Below, in pieces: positions 13,037-21,068 of a stretch of DNA of 40,244 nucleotides. Source of the DNA: Kofleriaceae bacterium (GTDB lineage Bacteria > Myxococcota_A > Polyangia > Haliangiales > Haliangiaceae); the NCBI GenBank assembly GCA_018058095.1, contig JAGPCO010000072.1, positions 1 to 40,244 on the forward strand, in the 5' to 3' direction. Under the pieces are notes generated by a model. It searched no databases, was not told the origin of the DNA, and saw only the letters and a list, made by a program, of their open reading frames with translations. A program made the position numbers and the translations under genes. Position 1 is the stretch's first letter; each line of letters begins with the position of its first letter.

Positions 13037-13065
13037 ATCTACCGCGCGATCGCCGTGCGAGTCAA
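13037..13065 (-). promoter_or_regulatory. Sigma-70-like promoter for prs
   Basis: TTGACT as -35, a 17-base spacer and GTAGAT as -10 on the minus strand, leaving a leader of about 20 bases with AAGG before the GTG start of prs. It is one of the two best-matching promoters in the window and probably serves prs-rplY-pth. Confidence 0.55.
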
Positions 13066-13107
13066 CCCAAAAGCGTCCGAGATCGCCGGTCAACTGTCCG
13101 AAATCCC

Positions 13108-13359
13108 TTACGGATTCGAGCCGGTCGGGACCGGAGCGGGAGTGTCGGCGAGCGCCAGCGCCGCCGCCCGTTCGGCCGGCGTCAGCGGGCGCGCCTCCTC
13201 GACCAGGAGCACCGGCACCCCGTCGTCGACGCGGTAGGCCAGGCCGGCCCTGGGCGCGACCAGCAGCTCGTCGCCATGGGCCCCGGCCGGCAGGTACCGC
13301 AGCGGCTCGTGGGTCCGTGGGCACACCAGCGAGCGCAGCAGGGCGGGGGCGAGCGGCAC
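13108..13359 (-). CDS. Trm112-family small zinc-ribbon-like protein (UPF0434/YcaR type)
   Basis: An 83-aa protein matching the Trm112 family pattern: 'LLRSLVCPRTHEPLRYL', then a short beta region, 'LLVAPRAGLAYRVDDGVPVLL', ending in a helix ('LTPAERAAAL'). Archaeal and eukaryotic Trm112 activates methyltransferases; bacterial relatives are poorly characterised. Here only one Cys of the usual CPxC metal motif remains (CPRTH), as in many bacterial members. It is monocistronic, 97 bases upstream of prs, with a GTG start preceded at 6 bases by TACAGT and no Shine-Dalgarno, suggesting a leaderless message. Confidence 0.8.
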   Translation of the reverse strand: MPLAPALLRSLVCPRTHEPLRYLPAGAHGDELLVAPRAGLAYRVDDGVPVLLVEEARPLTPAERAAALALADTPAPVPTGSNP

Positions 13360-13365
13360 GGCCAG

Positions 13366-13371
13366 ACTGTA
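13366..13371 (-). promoter_or_regulatory. Candidate -10 element for the Trm112-like gene
   Basis: TACAGT ends 6 bases before the GTG start codon. The gene has no ribosome-binding sequence, so initiation on a leaderless transcript is plausible. Confidence 0.35.
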
Positions 13372-13397
13372 CCAGCCGGCGGCGGCGCCGAAAACGA

Positions 13398-13423
13398 CGA
13401 AGGCCCGCCGGAGCGGGCCTTCG
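13398..13423 (-). terminator. Intrinsic terminator of the OmpA/TSP3 gene
   Basis: An 11-bp stem (CGAAGGCCCGC and complement) with a 4-base loop, followed on the minus strand by GTCGTTTTC. It lies between the outer-membrane gene and the Trm112-like gene. Confidence 0.65.
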
Positions 13424-13478
13424 AGCGAGTCACCGGCTGACCACGGTCAGCTGGTGGCCCGGTTCGTCACGTCGATGG

Positions 13479-14909
13479 TTACGGGGCCGCCGGAGCCTGG
13501 ACGTCCGAGATGAGCTTGAACTCGACCCGGCGGTTCTTGGCGCGCGCCGCGGCCGACTTCTTCGCGTCGATCGGCTGGCTGTCGGCGTAGCCCTTGGCGA
13601 CGACGCGCGCGGCGTCGATGCCCTTGTCGGTGAAGTACTTGGCGACCGACTCGGCGCGGGCCTGCGACAGGGCCTGGTTGTCCGGGAAGGTGCCACCCTT
13701 CTTCGGGGCCTGGTCGTCGGTGTGGCCCTGGACCTCGAGCTTGAGGTCCGGGTTCTCGCTCAGCACCTTGACGGCGCCGTCGAGGGTCTTGAACGAGGTC
13801 TTGAGGATCTCGGCCGAGCCCGGCTTGAAGTTGATGCCCTTGATGACACCCGTGAACTTCTTGACCGCGGCCGGGATCTCGTCCGGGCAGCCGTCGCCGT
13901 CCTGGTAGCCGTTGATGGTCTCCGGCTGATCACCACACTTGTCGTTGGCGTCGGACACGCCGTCGTTGTCGTTGTCGTTGTCCGGGCAACCGTCGTCGTC
14001 CTGGAAGCCGTCCTTGTCCTCGGCGTCGGTCGGGCACTTGTCGGCCGCGTCCGGCACGCCGTCGGCGTCGTTGTCGGCCTCGGGGCAGCCGTCGTCGTCC
14101 TGGAACTGGTCGGTGTCCTCGGCCTCCGACGGGCACTTGTCCGACGCGTCGGCCACGCCGTCACCGTCGTTGTCGTTGTCCGGGCAGCCGTCCTCGTCCT
14201 GGAAGCTGTCCTTGTCCTCGGCCTCGTTGGCGCACTTGTCGGCGTCATCGGTGATGCCGTCGCCATCGGCGTCGGCCGGGCCGGTGTCGGGCTCGGGCTC
14301 GACGGTCTTCTCGGCCTCCTTGCGGCCGAACTCCTTGTAGATCGAGAGCAGGGCCTCGAAGTCCATGGTGACCGACTCGCTCGCGCTCGACGGCGGCAGC
14401 AGCAGGCGACCGTCGAAGCGGAGGCCCCAGCCGTTGTCGACGCGGTACTTGGCGCCGATGCCGACGTACAGCGTCTCGTCCGTGTCCTTCGAGATGATGT
14501 CCTCGGAGTCGGACTTGAGGACCTGCATCAGGCCACCACCGAGCACCACGAACGGCACCACCTTGTTGGCCGGGTTGGCGGCGCGGAACTGGGCGATCAG
14601 GTGGGCCCGGTACGTCAGGTTGAAGACGTCGAACACCATCGACCGACCCTCGGTCGGGACGAAGCCGACCTCACCCTCGACGCCGAGCATGTCGGTGAAG
14701 GTGACGCCGAGCCGCAGCCCGAACAGCGCCGAGTTACGGAGCGACGTGGCGTCGTCGGAGTCGACCACGCCGAGCTCGTTGTCCTGGCTGAAGATGTGAA
14801 CACCAGCCGTGCCGCCGACCTCGACGTTGGCCTGCGCGACCGACGTCGAGACCGCGACCCCACCGACCGCCAGGGCGGCAGCGCCGAACACTTGGAAAAG
14901 CCGCTTCAT
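13479..14909 (-). CDS. OmpA-family outer-membrane protein with thrombospondin type 3 repeats
   Basis: A 476-aa cell-envelope protein. Signal peptide 1-27 (cleavage after AQA). Residues 28-195 form a predicted beta-barrel ('GLRLGVTFTDMLGVEGEVGF', 'PFVVLGGGLM', 'YVGIGAKYRVDNGWGLRFDGR' segments). Residues 213-343 contain four Asp-rich thrombospondin-3 calcium-binding repeats of the form DxDxDGxxDxxDKCP..AED.D.FQDxDGCPD, with paired cysteines. The C-terminal OmpA domain (352-468) has 'INFKPGSAEIL', 'LEVQGHTDD', 'LSQARAESVAKYF' and 'NRRVEFKL' with the Asp/Arg peptidoglycan contacts. It should tether the outer membrane to the cell wall, with the repeats as a calcium-stiffened spacer. AAGGATCGAG precedes the ATG. 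A hairpin terminator follows. Confidence 0.95.
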   Translation of the reverse strand: MKRLFQVFGAAALAVGGVAVSTSVAQANVEVGGTAGVHIFSQDNELGVVDSDDATSLRNSALFGLRLGVTFTDMLGVEGEVGFVPTEGRSMVFDVFNLTYRAHLIAQFRAANPANKVVPFVVLGGGLMQVLKSDSEDIISKDTDETLYVGIGAKYRVDNGWGLRFDGRLLLPPSSASESVTMDFEALLSIYKEFGRKEAEKTVEPEPDTGPADADGDGITDDADKCANEAEDKDSFQDEDGCPDNDNDGDGVADASDKCPSEAEDTDQFQDDDGCPEADNDADGVPDAADKCPTDAEDKDGFQDDDGCPDNDNDNDGVSDANDKCGDQPETINGYQDGDGCPDEIPAAVKKFTGVIKGINFKPGSAEILKTSFKTLDGAVKVLSENPDLKLEVQGHTDDQAPKKGGTFPDNQALSQARAESVAKYFTDKGIDAARVVAKGYADSQPIDAKKSAAARAKNRRVEFKLISDVQAPAAP

Positions 14910-15115
14910 GGAATCTCGATCCTTGGTTAGTGCCGTTGAGTCGATGGCGGGCCGCGAGGCCGTCACCGCTGCGGAATGCTGTGTGTTTATCCACCCGCCG
15001 AGCAAGTTTCCAGGGCCCGGGGCGCTTTTGTGACCGTCGTGGATCTTTTGGGGATCCCTCAGGTTTTCACGCCGGAACTGCGTTCGGGCTGGGTCGCGTC
15101 CGGGTGTCGACCTCG

Positions 15116-16255
15116 CTAACCGCGCGACTTCCCCTGAAAAAACTCGGGCGACACGGTGAGGGTCGCCGGCACCTGGTCGCGCCGGGCCCGCACTCGATCC
15201 CGGCTCGCGCTGTAGCGAAACGGCGCGTCGCCTGGGACCTCGAGGTTGTCGGGCAGGTACAGGGTCGCGCAGGCCGGGCCGCCGCCGGCCTTGCCGAACA
15301 GCTCGAACAGCGGCACGCGGTGGCACGGCAGCCCGAGCCCTTCGAGGGTGGCCACGAAGCCGGTCGACACTCCGTCCGGCACCAGCACCCCGCTGGCGAC
15401 CTGGCGCGAGTTGCCGGCGTACTGCTCGACGGCGTCGTCGCGCTCGATCGGCACCAGCGCGTGGTGCAGCGCCGCGCCGAGCGTGGCCGAGCCGTCCCGC
15501 CAGAGCCCGCCGGGGTAGTGGACCAGCACCGGCGCGCCCGTGCCCGGCCGGGCCGAGAAGTGGACCGTGTCGCCGTGGAAGTGCGGGTACACCAGCTCGG
15601 CGTACCGGCGCGCGGCCTCGGGCACGCCGCTCTGATCGGCGGCGAAGGTCACGCCGGCCAGGGTCGAGCGTGGGCTCTTGGCGGCCAGGCCCTCGTCGTA
15701 GTGGCCGGGCACGGCATAGGTCAGCACCACCTCGTCGCCGACCGCCGCGACGTCGGCCATGCCCTCCCACGGGTGCGGGTTGGCGATGACCTCGAGCTCG
15801 AGCCCGGCGGCGTGGGCAACCTCGGCCAGGAGGTCGGTGTAGTACGGCGCCTCGATCCGGCGGTGCGCCAGCATGTTCGGCATCACCGCCCGCAGCTGGT
15901 GCTGGTGCCGGGTCACCCACGGTCCGTTGGCGGTGAAGACCCGGCCGGTCATGACGTCGGCCAGGTTGCCCAGCACCTCGCGCGCCCCCGCCGGGCGGAT
16001 GGCGCCGTCGCCGTCGACCTCGAGCCCGACGTGGCCGAGGAAGGGCAGGTCGACCGCCTCGAAGGCATACAGCGCGTCGCCACCGCAGGCGACGATGCCG
16101 TCGAGGATCGACAGCCACTCGTCGTAGGCCTGGCGCGGTGAGTAGGTCAGGTGAGTGACCTCGCTCTTGTAGTTGGCGCCGGCCTTGTTGCAGGTCGCCG
16201 GCACCGGCGGGCGGACGACCAGGAGGTTGCCGTGGACGGCTGCGAGCGGGTTCAT
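15116..16255 (-). CDS. Arginine deiminase / amidinotransferase superfamily enzyme
   Basis: A 379-aa protein with the catalytic layout of the guanidine-modifying superfamily (arginine deiminase, DDAH, amidinotransferase). The acidic residue is in 'PWEGMAD' (E164), the His in 'HFHGDTVHFSARPG' (like HLDTVF of the family), and the nucleophilic Cys in 'GGGPACATLYL' (C329), equivalent to the terminal GGG..C motif. 'EQYAGNSRQVASGVLV' matches the preceding strand. It has no signal peptide. It does not sit with arginine catabolic genes, so the substrate is unknown; a methylarginine or agmatine-like compound is possible. The assignment is by motif, with the overall sequence distant from classic ADI. 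Its promoter region has two direct 8-bp repeats containing TACAGT. Confidence 0.65.
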   Translation of the reverse strand: MNPLAAVHGNLLVVRPPVPATCNKAGANYKSEVTHLTYSPRQAYDEWLSILDGIVACGGDALYAFEAVDLPFLGHVGLEVDGDGAIRPAGAREVLGNLADVMTGRVFTANGPWVTRHQHQLRAVMPNMLAHRRIEAPYYTDLLAEVAHAAGLELEVIANPHPWEGMADVAAVGDEVVLTYAVPGHYDEGLAAKSPRSTLAGVTFAADQSGVPEAARRYAELVYPHFHGDTVHFSARPGTGAPVLVHYPGGLWRDGSATLGAALHHALVPIERDDAVEQYAGNSRQVASGVLVPDGVSTGFVATLEGLGLPCHRVPLFELFGKAGGGPACATLYLPDNLEVPGDAPFRYSASRDRVRARRDQVPATLTVSPEFFQGKSRG

Positions 16256-16264
16256 GCGGCGCGC

Positions 16265-16282
16265 ACTGTACCGTACTGTACC
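16265..16282 (-). promoter_or_regulatory. Direct-repeat operator/-10 region before the deiminase-like gene
   Basis: GGTACAGT occurs twice with a 2-base gap, a 10-base period (one helical turn). The proximal copy places TACAGT 9 bases before the ATG, where it could be a -10 element; the distal copy could be an operator half-site or alternative -10. No Shine-Dalgarno is present. Confidence 0.4.
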
Positions 16283-16306
16283 CGCGCGAGCCCCGGGGCG
16301 TCTTGA

Positions 16307-16858
16307 TCAGTCCGGCTCGGGCTCCTGCGAGAACCGCTTGAGCAGGCTCAGGCGGATCACCAGCTCGTCGTCGTAGACGTAGTCGGGGACGGTGTCGTCA
16401 CGGAACTTGATCTTGGCCAGCTCGGCCAGGAAGCAGCGCTCGACCGCCTTGTCGGTCAGGGTGCTCTCGATCGGCTTGATGTCGGTCAGCCGGACCTCGT
16501 GGTCCTTGATCGTCACGTTGAAGCCGACCTTGAGCTTCTCCTTGCGGTGCAGCCCACCCTTGTAGCAGTCGGCCACGTACTCGAGGAACGTGCGCGGGTA
16601 CTCCTCCTCGACGCGCAGGTGCAGCAGCTCGCCATGGAGGATGACCGGGGCGTCGGTCACCTCGGCCATGGCCATGCCGGCGTCCTGCGCGGGCGCGGTC
16701 CGGACCGGGGCGACCCGCGTCGGCGATGGGCCCTCGCTGGTGGTGCGGGCCGGCCCCGGACTCTCGTCGAGCGCGGCCGGCCCGGCCCGCAGCTCGCGCC
16801 ACAGCAGGAAGGCGGCGACCAGCACCAGCACCGCGGCCGCGCCGAGCCACTTCACCAT
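16307..16858 (-). CDS. Membrane-anchored protein with AgmX/PglI-like C-terminal domain
   Basis: A 183-aa protein with an N-terminal transmembrane helix (residues 4-20, 'WLGAAAVLVLVAAFLLW'), a Pro/Ala/Thr-rich spacer to about 65, and a C-terminal domain of about 110 aa. The domain has two cysteines ('ADCYKGGLHRKEKLKVGFNV' in outline and 'VERCFLAELAKIKFRDD') in the arrangement CY...G...F.v....v....i..stl.d..v..C....l.k..F. This is the tail domain common on myxobacterial TonB-like, AgmX and PglI proteins, of uncertain role in motility and envelope complexes. A periplasmic position and a disulfide between the two cysteines are likely. It sits alone between the deiminase-like gene and a lipoprotein gene, all on the same strand with gaps of 23-51 bases. 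Confidence 0.65.
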   Translation of the reverse strand: MVKWLGAAAVLVLVAAFLLWRELRAGPAALDESPGPARTTSEGPSPTRVAPVRTAPAQDAGMAMAEVTDAPVILHGELLHLRVEEEYPRTFLEYVADCYKGGLHRKEKLKVGFNVTIKDHEVRLTDIKPIESTLTDKAVERCFLAELAKIKFRDDTVPDYVYDDELVIRLSLLKRFSQEPEPD

Positions 16859-16881
16859 GGTCGCCTCCGGCCCGCGCCTGG

Positions 16882-17427
16882 CTACAGGCGCTGATCGAGC
16901 GTGTGGATCTCGTACTGGCCGAAGCCGGTGAGCGTGACGCCGTCCTCCTGCAGGGCCGGCTTGAGCAGCGTCAGCGTCTTGCCGTCGGCCGAGAACAGCT
17001 GGATGCTGCCCTCACACTCACCGCCGCCGCCGGAGCTGACCGAGACCCGAACCATCGTGTCGGTCGGGTCGGTCAGGTAGGTGTAGACCCAGGTGTAGTC
17101 GGGGTCCTCGCTGGTGAGGTCACGCTCGCCGCGAAACTGGTACTGCGAGGCCAGCGGCGGCGCCGCCGGGCAGTTGCTGGCACCGACGGTGGCCGTGAAG
17201 GTCCACGTGCCGATCGGCCAGCAGCCCATGATCTCGGCCGGGCGTGGATCACCCACCGCGAAGGTGCCGGTGATGCCCAGCTCGGCGGAGCAGGTGATGC
17301 GATCGACGTCGCCGCTACCACCACCACCACCGCCGCCGCCGCCGCCGCCGTCATCGGCGGCCCCGACGCAGCCCGCGGCGCCCGCAGAGCCCAACAACGC
17401 CATGATCAACAGCTTTGCTTCGCGCAT
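16882..17427 (-). CDS. Lipoprotein with polyglycine spacer, unknown function
   Basis: A 181-aa protein with a lipoprotein signal (MREAKLLIMALLGSAGAAGC, C20 as the lipidated residue), followed by 'VGAADD', an 11-12 glycine run and a globular domain. The domain contains four further cysteines ('ITCSAELG', 'IMGCWPIG', 'ASNCPAAP', 'GGECEGSI') and many beta-strand-like segments ('TWTFTATVGA', 'YTWVYTYLTD', 'MVRVSVSS', 'SIQLFSADGKTLTLL'), suggesting a small lipocalin-like or beta-sandwich fold; I do not recognise the family. The glycine run is encoded by an expanded GGN repeat. It may be transcribed with the AgmX-like gene 23 bases downstream. Confidence 0.75.
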   Translation of the reverse strand: MREAKLLIMALLGSAGAAGCVGAADDGGGGGGGGGGGSGDVDRITCSAELGITGTFAVGDPRPAEIMGCWPIGTWTFTATVGASNCPAAPPLASQYQFRGERDLTSEDPDYTWVYTYLTDPTDTMVRVSVSSGGGGECEGSIQLFSADGKTLTLLKPALQEDGVTLTGFGQYEIHTLDQRL

Positions 17428-17677
17428 ACTCCCCCGAGTTCGAGCAAGTGGTGTGCCACCGGTCCCCGCGAGCTACGAAGCCTACCACGCGAGGTTGCGG
17501 TGAGCGCCGTGATGGATCCACGCCGCTTCCGACCTCACGTTGGCTGGCCAGGCCCCACCGCCTGGGGTCCGCGCCTCCCAGCGTGCTGGTGCTCGGCCAC
17601 GGCCAACCGGCCGCGCTCGCCCACCCTCACGCGCCATTTCTCGCCCGCGACCGACACGCCGCCGTGGTGGCGGGCGC

Positions 17678-17683
17678 TATATT
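17678..17683 (+). promoter_or_regulatory. Candidate -10 element for the 17.7-kb lipoprotein gene
   Basis: TATATT lies 7 bases before the ATG with no Shine-Dalgarno between, again suggesting a leaderless transcript. The 263-base divergent region upstream (to the start of the polyglycine lipoprotein gene) shows no gene and no clear -35. Confidence 0.4.
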
Positions 17684-17690
17684 GACGGCG

Positions 17691-18803
17691 ATGAAGCCCT
17701 CCCTGGTCCTGCTGGCGGTCGCGGCGGCCCTGTTCGCGAGCAGCCTCGGCTGCAAGTCCGGCGCGACGGTAGATGGTCGGCCGTCGACGGGGCCATGGCA
17801 CCCGTGGAACCCGATGACGTACGGCGACCTCTATGATCGCCTGCTCGCCGCGGGCATGAGCCGGGCCGAGTACGTCGATCTGCTCGGGGCCCGGGAGGAC
17901 CAGGCGTACATCCCGGCCGAGTTCAAGGCCGGCGCCGATCGCTGGCGTGACACCGGGGTCTACGTCGACGGCAAGGCCCGGGCGATGCTGGCCTGGGGCG
18001 AGCTGCCGGTCGGCCTCGAGCCGGTGTGGATCAAGAACAAGGTGTCGGCGCCCAAGCGGCCCAACAGCAACGATCCGGGCTGGACCTGGCAGGAGGAGCG
18101 GCGCTACCGCTTCGTCGATTACCTCAAGGCGATCCAGGTCGACGTGGCCAAGGTCAAGGCGATGCACGTGTATGGCCCCAAGCTGACCGACTCCATCGTC
18201 GCCACCGGGGCCGATCTGCGCGGCAAGCTGGCCGAGGGCTTCCAGTTCCGCTTCGGCGGGCTGGTCCAGGGCAAGGCGATCCCCGTCGTCCCGCTCGGCT
18301 TCGGCAACGGCCGCACGCCCGACAAGATCTCGTCGGTGATGATCTACGTCGAGAAGGAGCCGCCGGTGCTGGTGCGCAACGAGGGCTTCAAGCTGGGCGA
18401 GGAGATCCAGCTCGGCGTGCCGTACTTCGGCGAGCCGCTGCGTGGCGGCGTGCGGATCTACGTCGACGATCTGCTCGCCGCCTACCTCAAGCGGCAGGAG
18501 CTGCAGCCGGCCGACGCCAGCAAGGGACCAGACGGGGAGCTCCGCTTCTCGCTGTTCGCGTTCCTGCAGAAGCAGGGGGTGGCCACCGACAAGCTGGTCG
18601 AGGCCTACATCATCCGGGGCGAGCGCCGGACCGAGAAGCTGACCCGGGCCGAGCTGGAGACCACCTACTTCACCGCCAGCGCCCAGGCCAAGGGCGGGGT
18701 CCTCATTGGCGACAAGAAGCGCCGGGCCAACAGCCTGGCGCTCCACACCCGCGCGCTCGACCCCAAGGAGCTGCCGGTGGTCCGTCCAAACGAAGAGCTC
18801 TGA
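17691..18803 (+). CDS. Lipoprotein of unknown function
   Basis: A 370-aa protein with a clear lipoprotein signal (lipobox SSLGC, C21). The mature part has no motif I recognise. It is rich in charged residues with alternating helix-like and strand-like segments: 'LYDRLLAAGMSRAEYVDLLGA', 'AMLAWGELPVGLEPVWI', 'FRFGGLVQGKAIPVVPLGF', 'VMIYVEKEPPVLVRNEGF', 'GGVRIYVDDLLAAYLK'. There is no cysteine besides the lipidated one. It stands between a divergent lipoprotein gene and the MYXO-CTERM gene, which has its own upstream region, so it is probably monocistronic. The ATG is preceded by a -10-like TATATT. Confidence 0.8.
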   Translation: MKPSLVLLAVAAALFASSLGCKSGATVDGRPSTGPWHPWNPMTYGDLYDRLLAAGMSRAEYVDLLGAREDQAYIPAEFKAGADRWRDTGVYVDGKARAMLAWGELPVGLEPVWIKNKVSAPKRPNSNDPGWTWQEERRYRFVDYLKAIQVDVAKVKAMHVYGPKLTDSIVATGADLRGKLAEGFQFRFGGLVQGKAIPVVPLGFGNGRTPDKISSVMIYVEKEPPVLVRNEGFKLGEEIQLGVPYFGEPLRGGVRIYVDDLLAAYLKRQELQPADASKGPDGELRFSLFAFLQKQGVATDKLVEAYIIRGERRTEKLTRAELETTYFTASAQAKGGVLIGDKKRRANSLALHTRALDPKELPVVRPNEEL

Positions 18804-18849
18804 ATCCCCGTGCCCCTGGAATTGGTCCGGCCAATCAGGCTGGTTTGGT

Positions 18850-18884
18850 GGGGTAGGGGCCCCAGATCGAGGGGGGGGGTGGGG
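18850..18884 (+). promoter_or_regulatory. G-rich tract with quadruplex potential upstream of the MYXO-CTERM gene
   Basis: The run is GGGG-TA-GGGG, an 11-base loop, nine G, T, GGGG, fitting a G-quadruplex pattern on the coding strand about 165 bases before the gene. A similar but less regular G/C-rich block lies upstream of the second cytochrome gene (about 22091-22135). Function unknown. Confidence 0.35.
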
Positions 18885-18933
18885 ATGCTCTCCCCGGGTA
18901 ACCTGGGTGCAACATCCCCGAAGTGGGGGGCCG

Positions 18934-18949
18934 GGATCGGATCCGATCC
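18934..18949. promoter_or_regulatory. 16-bp perfect palindrome, operator-like
   Basis: GGATCGGATCCGATCC is fully self-complementary and lies about 96 bases before the MYXO-CTERM gene start. A 13-base relative (AGATCC, G, GGATCT) occurs at 22165-22177 before the second cytochrome gene. A dimeric regulator site is possible. Confidence 0.3.
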
Positions 18950-19045
18950 TTTCGTTTCAGCCAGATAGAGGGACGTTCACCCGGGCACATGCCTTGCTCT
19001 AGCGTCCTGCCAGCAACAACCAATTTTCCAACGGGGCGAACCACC

Positions 19046-20941
19046 ATGAAGAAGCTGAATCGATGGGCCATGCTGACGGGTGCACTTGCTGGGCTGGCGA
19101 TCCCGAGCGTCGCTGGCGCGCAGGAGATTGGCCGCGCCATCTCGGTGAAGATCCACGCCCCGAGTGACAACGACCTCACCGACGTTCGTATCGGCGACGA
19201 CGGCATCGCCCGCCTGCGCAAGAACGACGAGGAGCACACCAACGAGCAGGCCTCGATCGCCTTCACGCCCGATGGCACCAAGGCCATGTACGTCGAGATG
19301 CGCACCTCGAACATCAACGGCAACTCGGCGCCGAACAACCAGATCCAGTGCGCGGTGACCCCGCTCGAGACCTTCCAGCAGGCTGACGGCTCGGTCTCGG
19401 TCCGCCGCCCGGCCGGCGCGGTCGACGTGTGGGCCAGCGACAACGATGGCAACGAGTATCGCAACTGCCACAAGCCGGCGATCCTCTCGATCAACGAGGG
19501 CAAGAACTTCCTCCTGTTCCTCAACTACCAGCCGAACAACGACACCATCCGCTACGCCAAGGTCCTCGACCTCAACGGCGCGCCGGTGACCATCCGCAAC
19601 GCCAACGGCCAGGTCCAGGACCAGGTCGCCATCATGGCGAAGAACAACGACGACTGCTCGATGCACCAGACCGGTGCCGACGCCAACGAGGTCTATTACA
19701 AGGCCAAGACCGGCAACAGCTACGTCACCCGCTTCGTGCAGTGGCACGGCTGCAACGGCAACGGCAACGACGACGGCTGGGCTGGCGGCACTGACGTCGC
19801 CTGCGATCTCGACGCGGTGACCGGCGCGGCCACCTCGTGCACCATCACCCGCCGGTTCGACCTGTCGCTGGCCCAGCAGGAGGAGCGCTCGCGTGGCCGC
19901 TGCTCCATCTCGGACGCCGACCCGAACACCGCCTTCTGCACCTGGACCGAGGGCAACACCCAGCCGCAGCGCGAGGGCGTGTGGGGCGCGGCCATCGACC
20001 TGTCCGAGGGCGCCGAGCTCGGCCAGAACGCCGACTCCCGCCTGCTGTGGAAGGAGCGGATCGCCTACCGCCAGGAGGTCCAGCTCGGTGACGAGACCCG
20101 CCGCGCCTACGCCATGCGCGCCATGCACGCCCGCGTCAAGGGCATCGCCGCCGATGGCAGCGTGACCAACAGCGACCAGGTCATGCTGCGCTACAACGGC
20201 AACGTCGGCAACAACACCAACAACGCCAAGGGTGGCCGCAACATCACCAACGACGTCACCGTCATCCGCCCGCTGCGCGACAGCCTGACCTACGTGATGC
20301 CGCCGACCGACATCACCGACATGATCCTCGGCACCGACGGCACCCACCTCTCCATGATGGAGACGGTGTTCGGCAAGGGTCAGAACCTGATGCCCGGCTT
20401 CGTCCTGATGTCCGGTAGCCACGTCGGTGGCGCCAACCGCTCGGCGACCCTGCGCACCATCGGCTTCGACACCGCCACCGGCACCCTCAAGAACCTGGGC
20501 GAGCACAGCGCCGGCGCCGGCTACGACCGCCACCTGTACTCGAACTACCTGGGTAACAACCCCGGTAACCAGGGCCGCAACTTCGCCGCCGGTACGCTCG
20601 TCCGCAACCCGTTCGAGGGCATGAACGGCAACAAGGTGAAGTACTTCGTGGCCATGGGCCTCACCGCCAAGGACCCGACCGACAACAACGCCGCGCTCAA
20701 GACCTCGTCCTACGTGTCCATCTTCCCGGTCGCGTTCTCCGAGGACGCCCCGACCCCGGGTGGTGGCTGGCAGGACGTCCCCGGTGACACCGGCGGCCAG
20801 ACCGGCGACGACGACAACGGTGGTGACAACACCGGTGGTGGCGGCGAGGCCGTGGGTGGTTGCTCGACCGGCGGCGCCCAGGGCGCTGGCCTGGCGGGTC
20901 TGCTGCTCGGCCTGGCGGCCTTCATCCGCCGCCGCAAGTAA
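19046..20941 (+). CDS. Exported surface protein with MYXO-CTERM sorting tail
   Basis: A 631-aa protein with a signal peptide (1-25, cleavage after 'VAGA') and a C-terminal MYXO-CTERM tail: 'GGCSTGG' (C606), a hydrophobic helix and RRRK at the end. Such tails are processed by myxosortases, leaving the protein anchored at the cell surface through the Cys region; known for the family, inferred here. The large middle domain is rich in Asn, Asp and Gly and has strand-rich repeats ('ASIAFTPDGTKAMYVEM', 'SYVTRFVQWHGCNGNGNDD', 'RSATLRTIGFDTATG') suggestive of a beta-propeller; I do not recognise a catalytic domain. Before the tail lies a Gly/Asp/Thr spacer. Codon and Asn content differ from its neighbours but G+C remains high. 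It precedes the three cytochrome lipoprotein genes and ends in a strong terminator. Confidence 0.85.
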   Translation: MKKLNRWAMLTGALAGLAIPSVAGAQEIGRAISVKIHAPSDNDLTDVRIGDDGIARLRKNDEEHTNEQASIAFTPDGTKAMYVEMRTSNINGNSAPNNQIQCAVTPLETFQQADGSVSVRRPAGAVDVWASDNDGNEYRNCHKPAILSINEGKNFLLFLNYQPNNDTIRYAKVLDLNGAPVTIRNANGQVQDQVAIMAKNNDDCSMHQTGADANEVYYKAKTGNSYVTRFVQWHGCNGNGNDDGWAGGTDVACDLDAVTGAATSCTITRRFDLSLAQQEERSRGRCSISDADPNTAFCTWTEGNTQPQREGVWGAAIDLSEGAELGQNADSRLLWKERIAYRQEVQLGDETRRAYAMRAMHARVKGIAADGSVTNSDQVMLRYNGNVGNNTNNAKGGRNITNDVTVIRPLRDSLTYVMPPTDITDMILGTDGTHLSMMETVFGKGQNLMPGFVLMSGSHVGGANRSATLRTIGFDTATGTLKNLGEHSAGAGYDRHLYSNYLGNNPGNQGRNFAAGTLVRNPFEGMNGNKVKYFVAMGLTAKDPTDNNAALKTSSYVSIFPVAFSEDAPTPGGGWQDVPGDTGGQTGDDDNGGDNTGGGGEAVGGCSTGGAQGAGLAGLLLGLAAFIRRRK

Positions 20942-20976
20942 GCGACGCGTGTCCTTCCTGGTTGTTGCTTGACCGA

Positions 20977-21007
20977 GCCGCAGGGTGCCCGCAAGGCACC
21001 CTGCGGC
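20977..21007 (+). terminator. Strong intrinsic terminator after the MYXO-CTERM gene
   Basis: A perfect 13-bp stem (GCCGCAGGGTGCC and complement) with a 5-base loop, followed by GCCATTTT. It separates the surface-protein gene from the first cytochrome gene. Confidence 0.75.
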
Positions 21008-21068
21008 GCCATTTTCCAGACCCCTCGCCGATCGGCCTCTCGCCCGGTCGAAGTCCCAGGAGCTCGCC

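Noticed and set aside
13011-13107. tRNA gene upstream of prs, as in some deltaproteobacteria
   Set aside because: The 97-base gap shows a promoter but no cloverleaf, TTCRA loop or acceptor stem pairing; no tRNA was recognised anywhere in the window.
17499-17685. Possible small plus-strand gene in the divergent region before the 17.7-kb lipoprotein
   Set aside because: The frame has no ribosome site, an Arg/Pro/Trp-rich composition typical of noncoding frames here, and ends just inside the candidate -10 region of the real gene.
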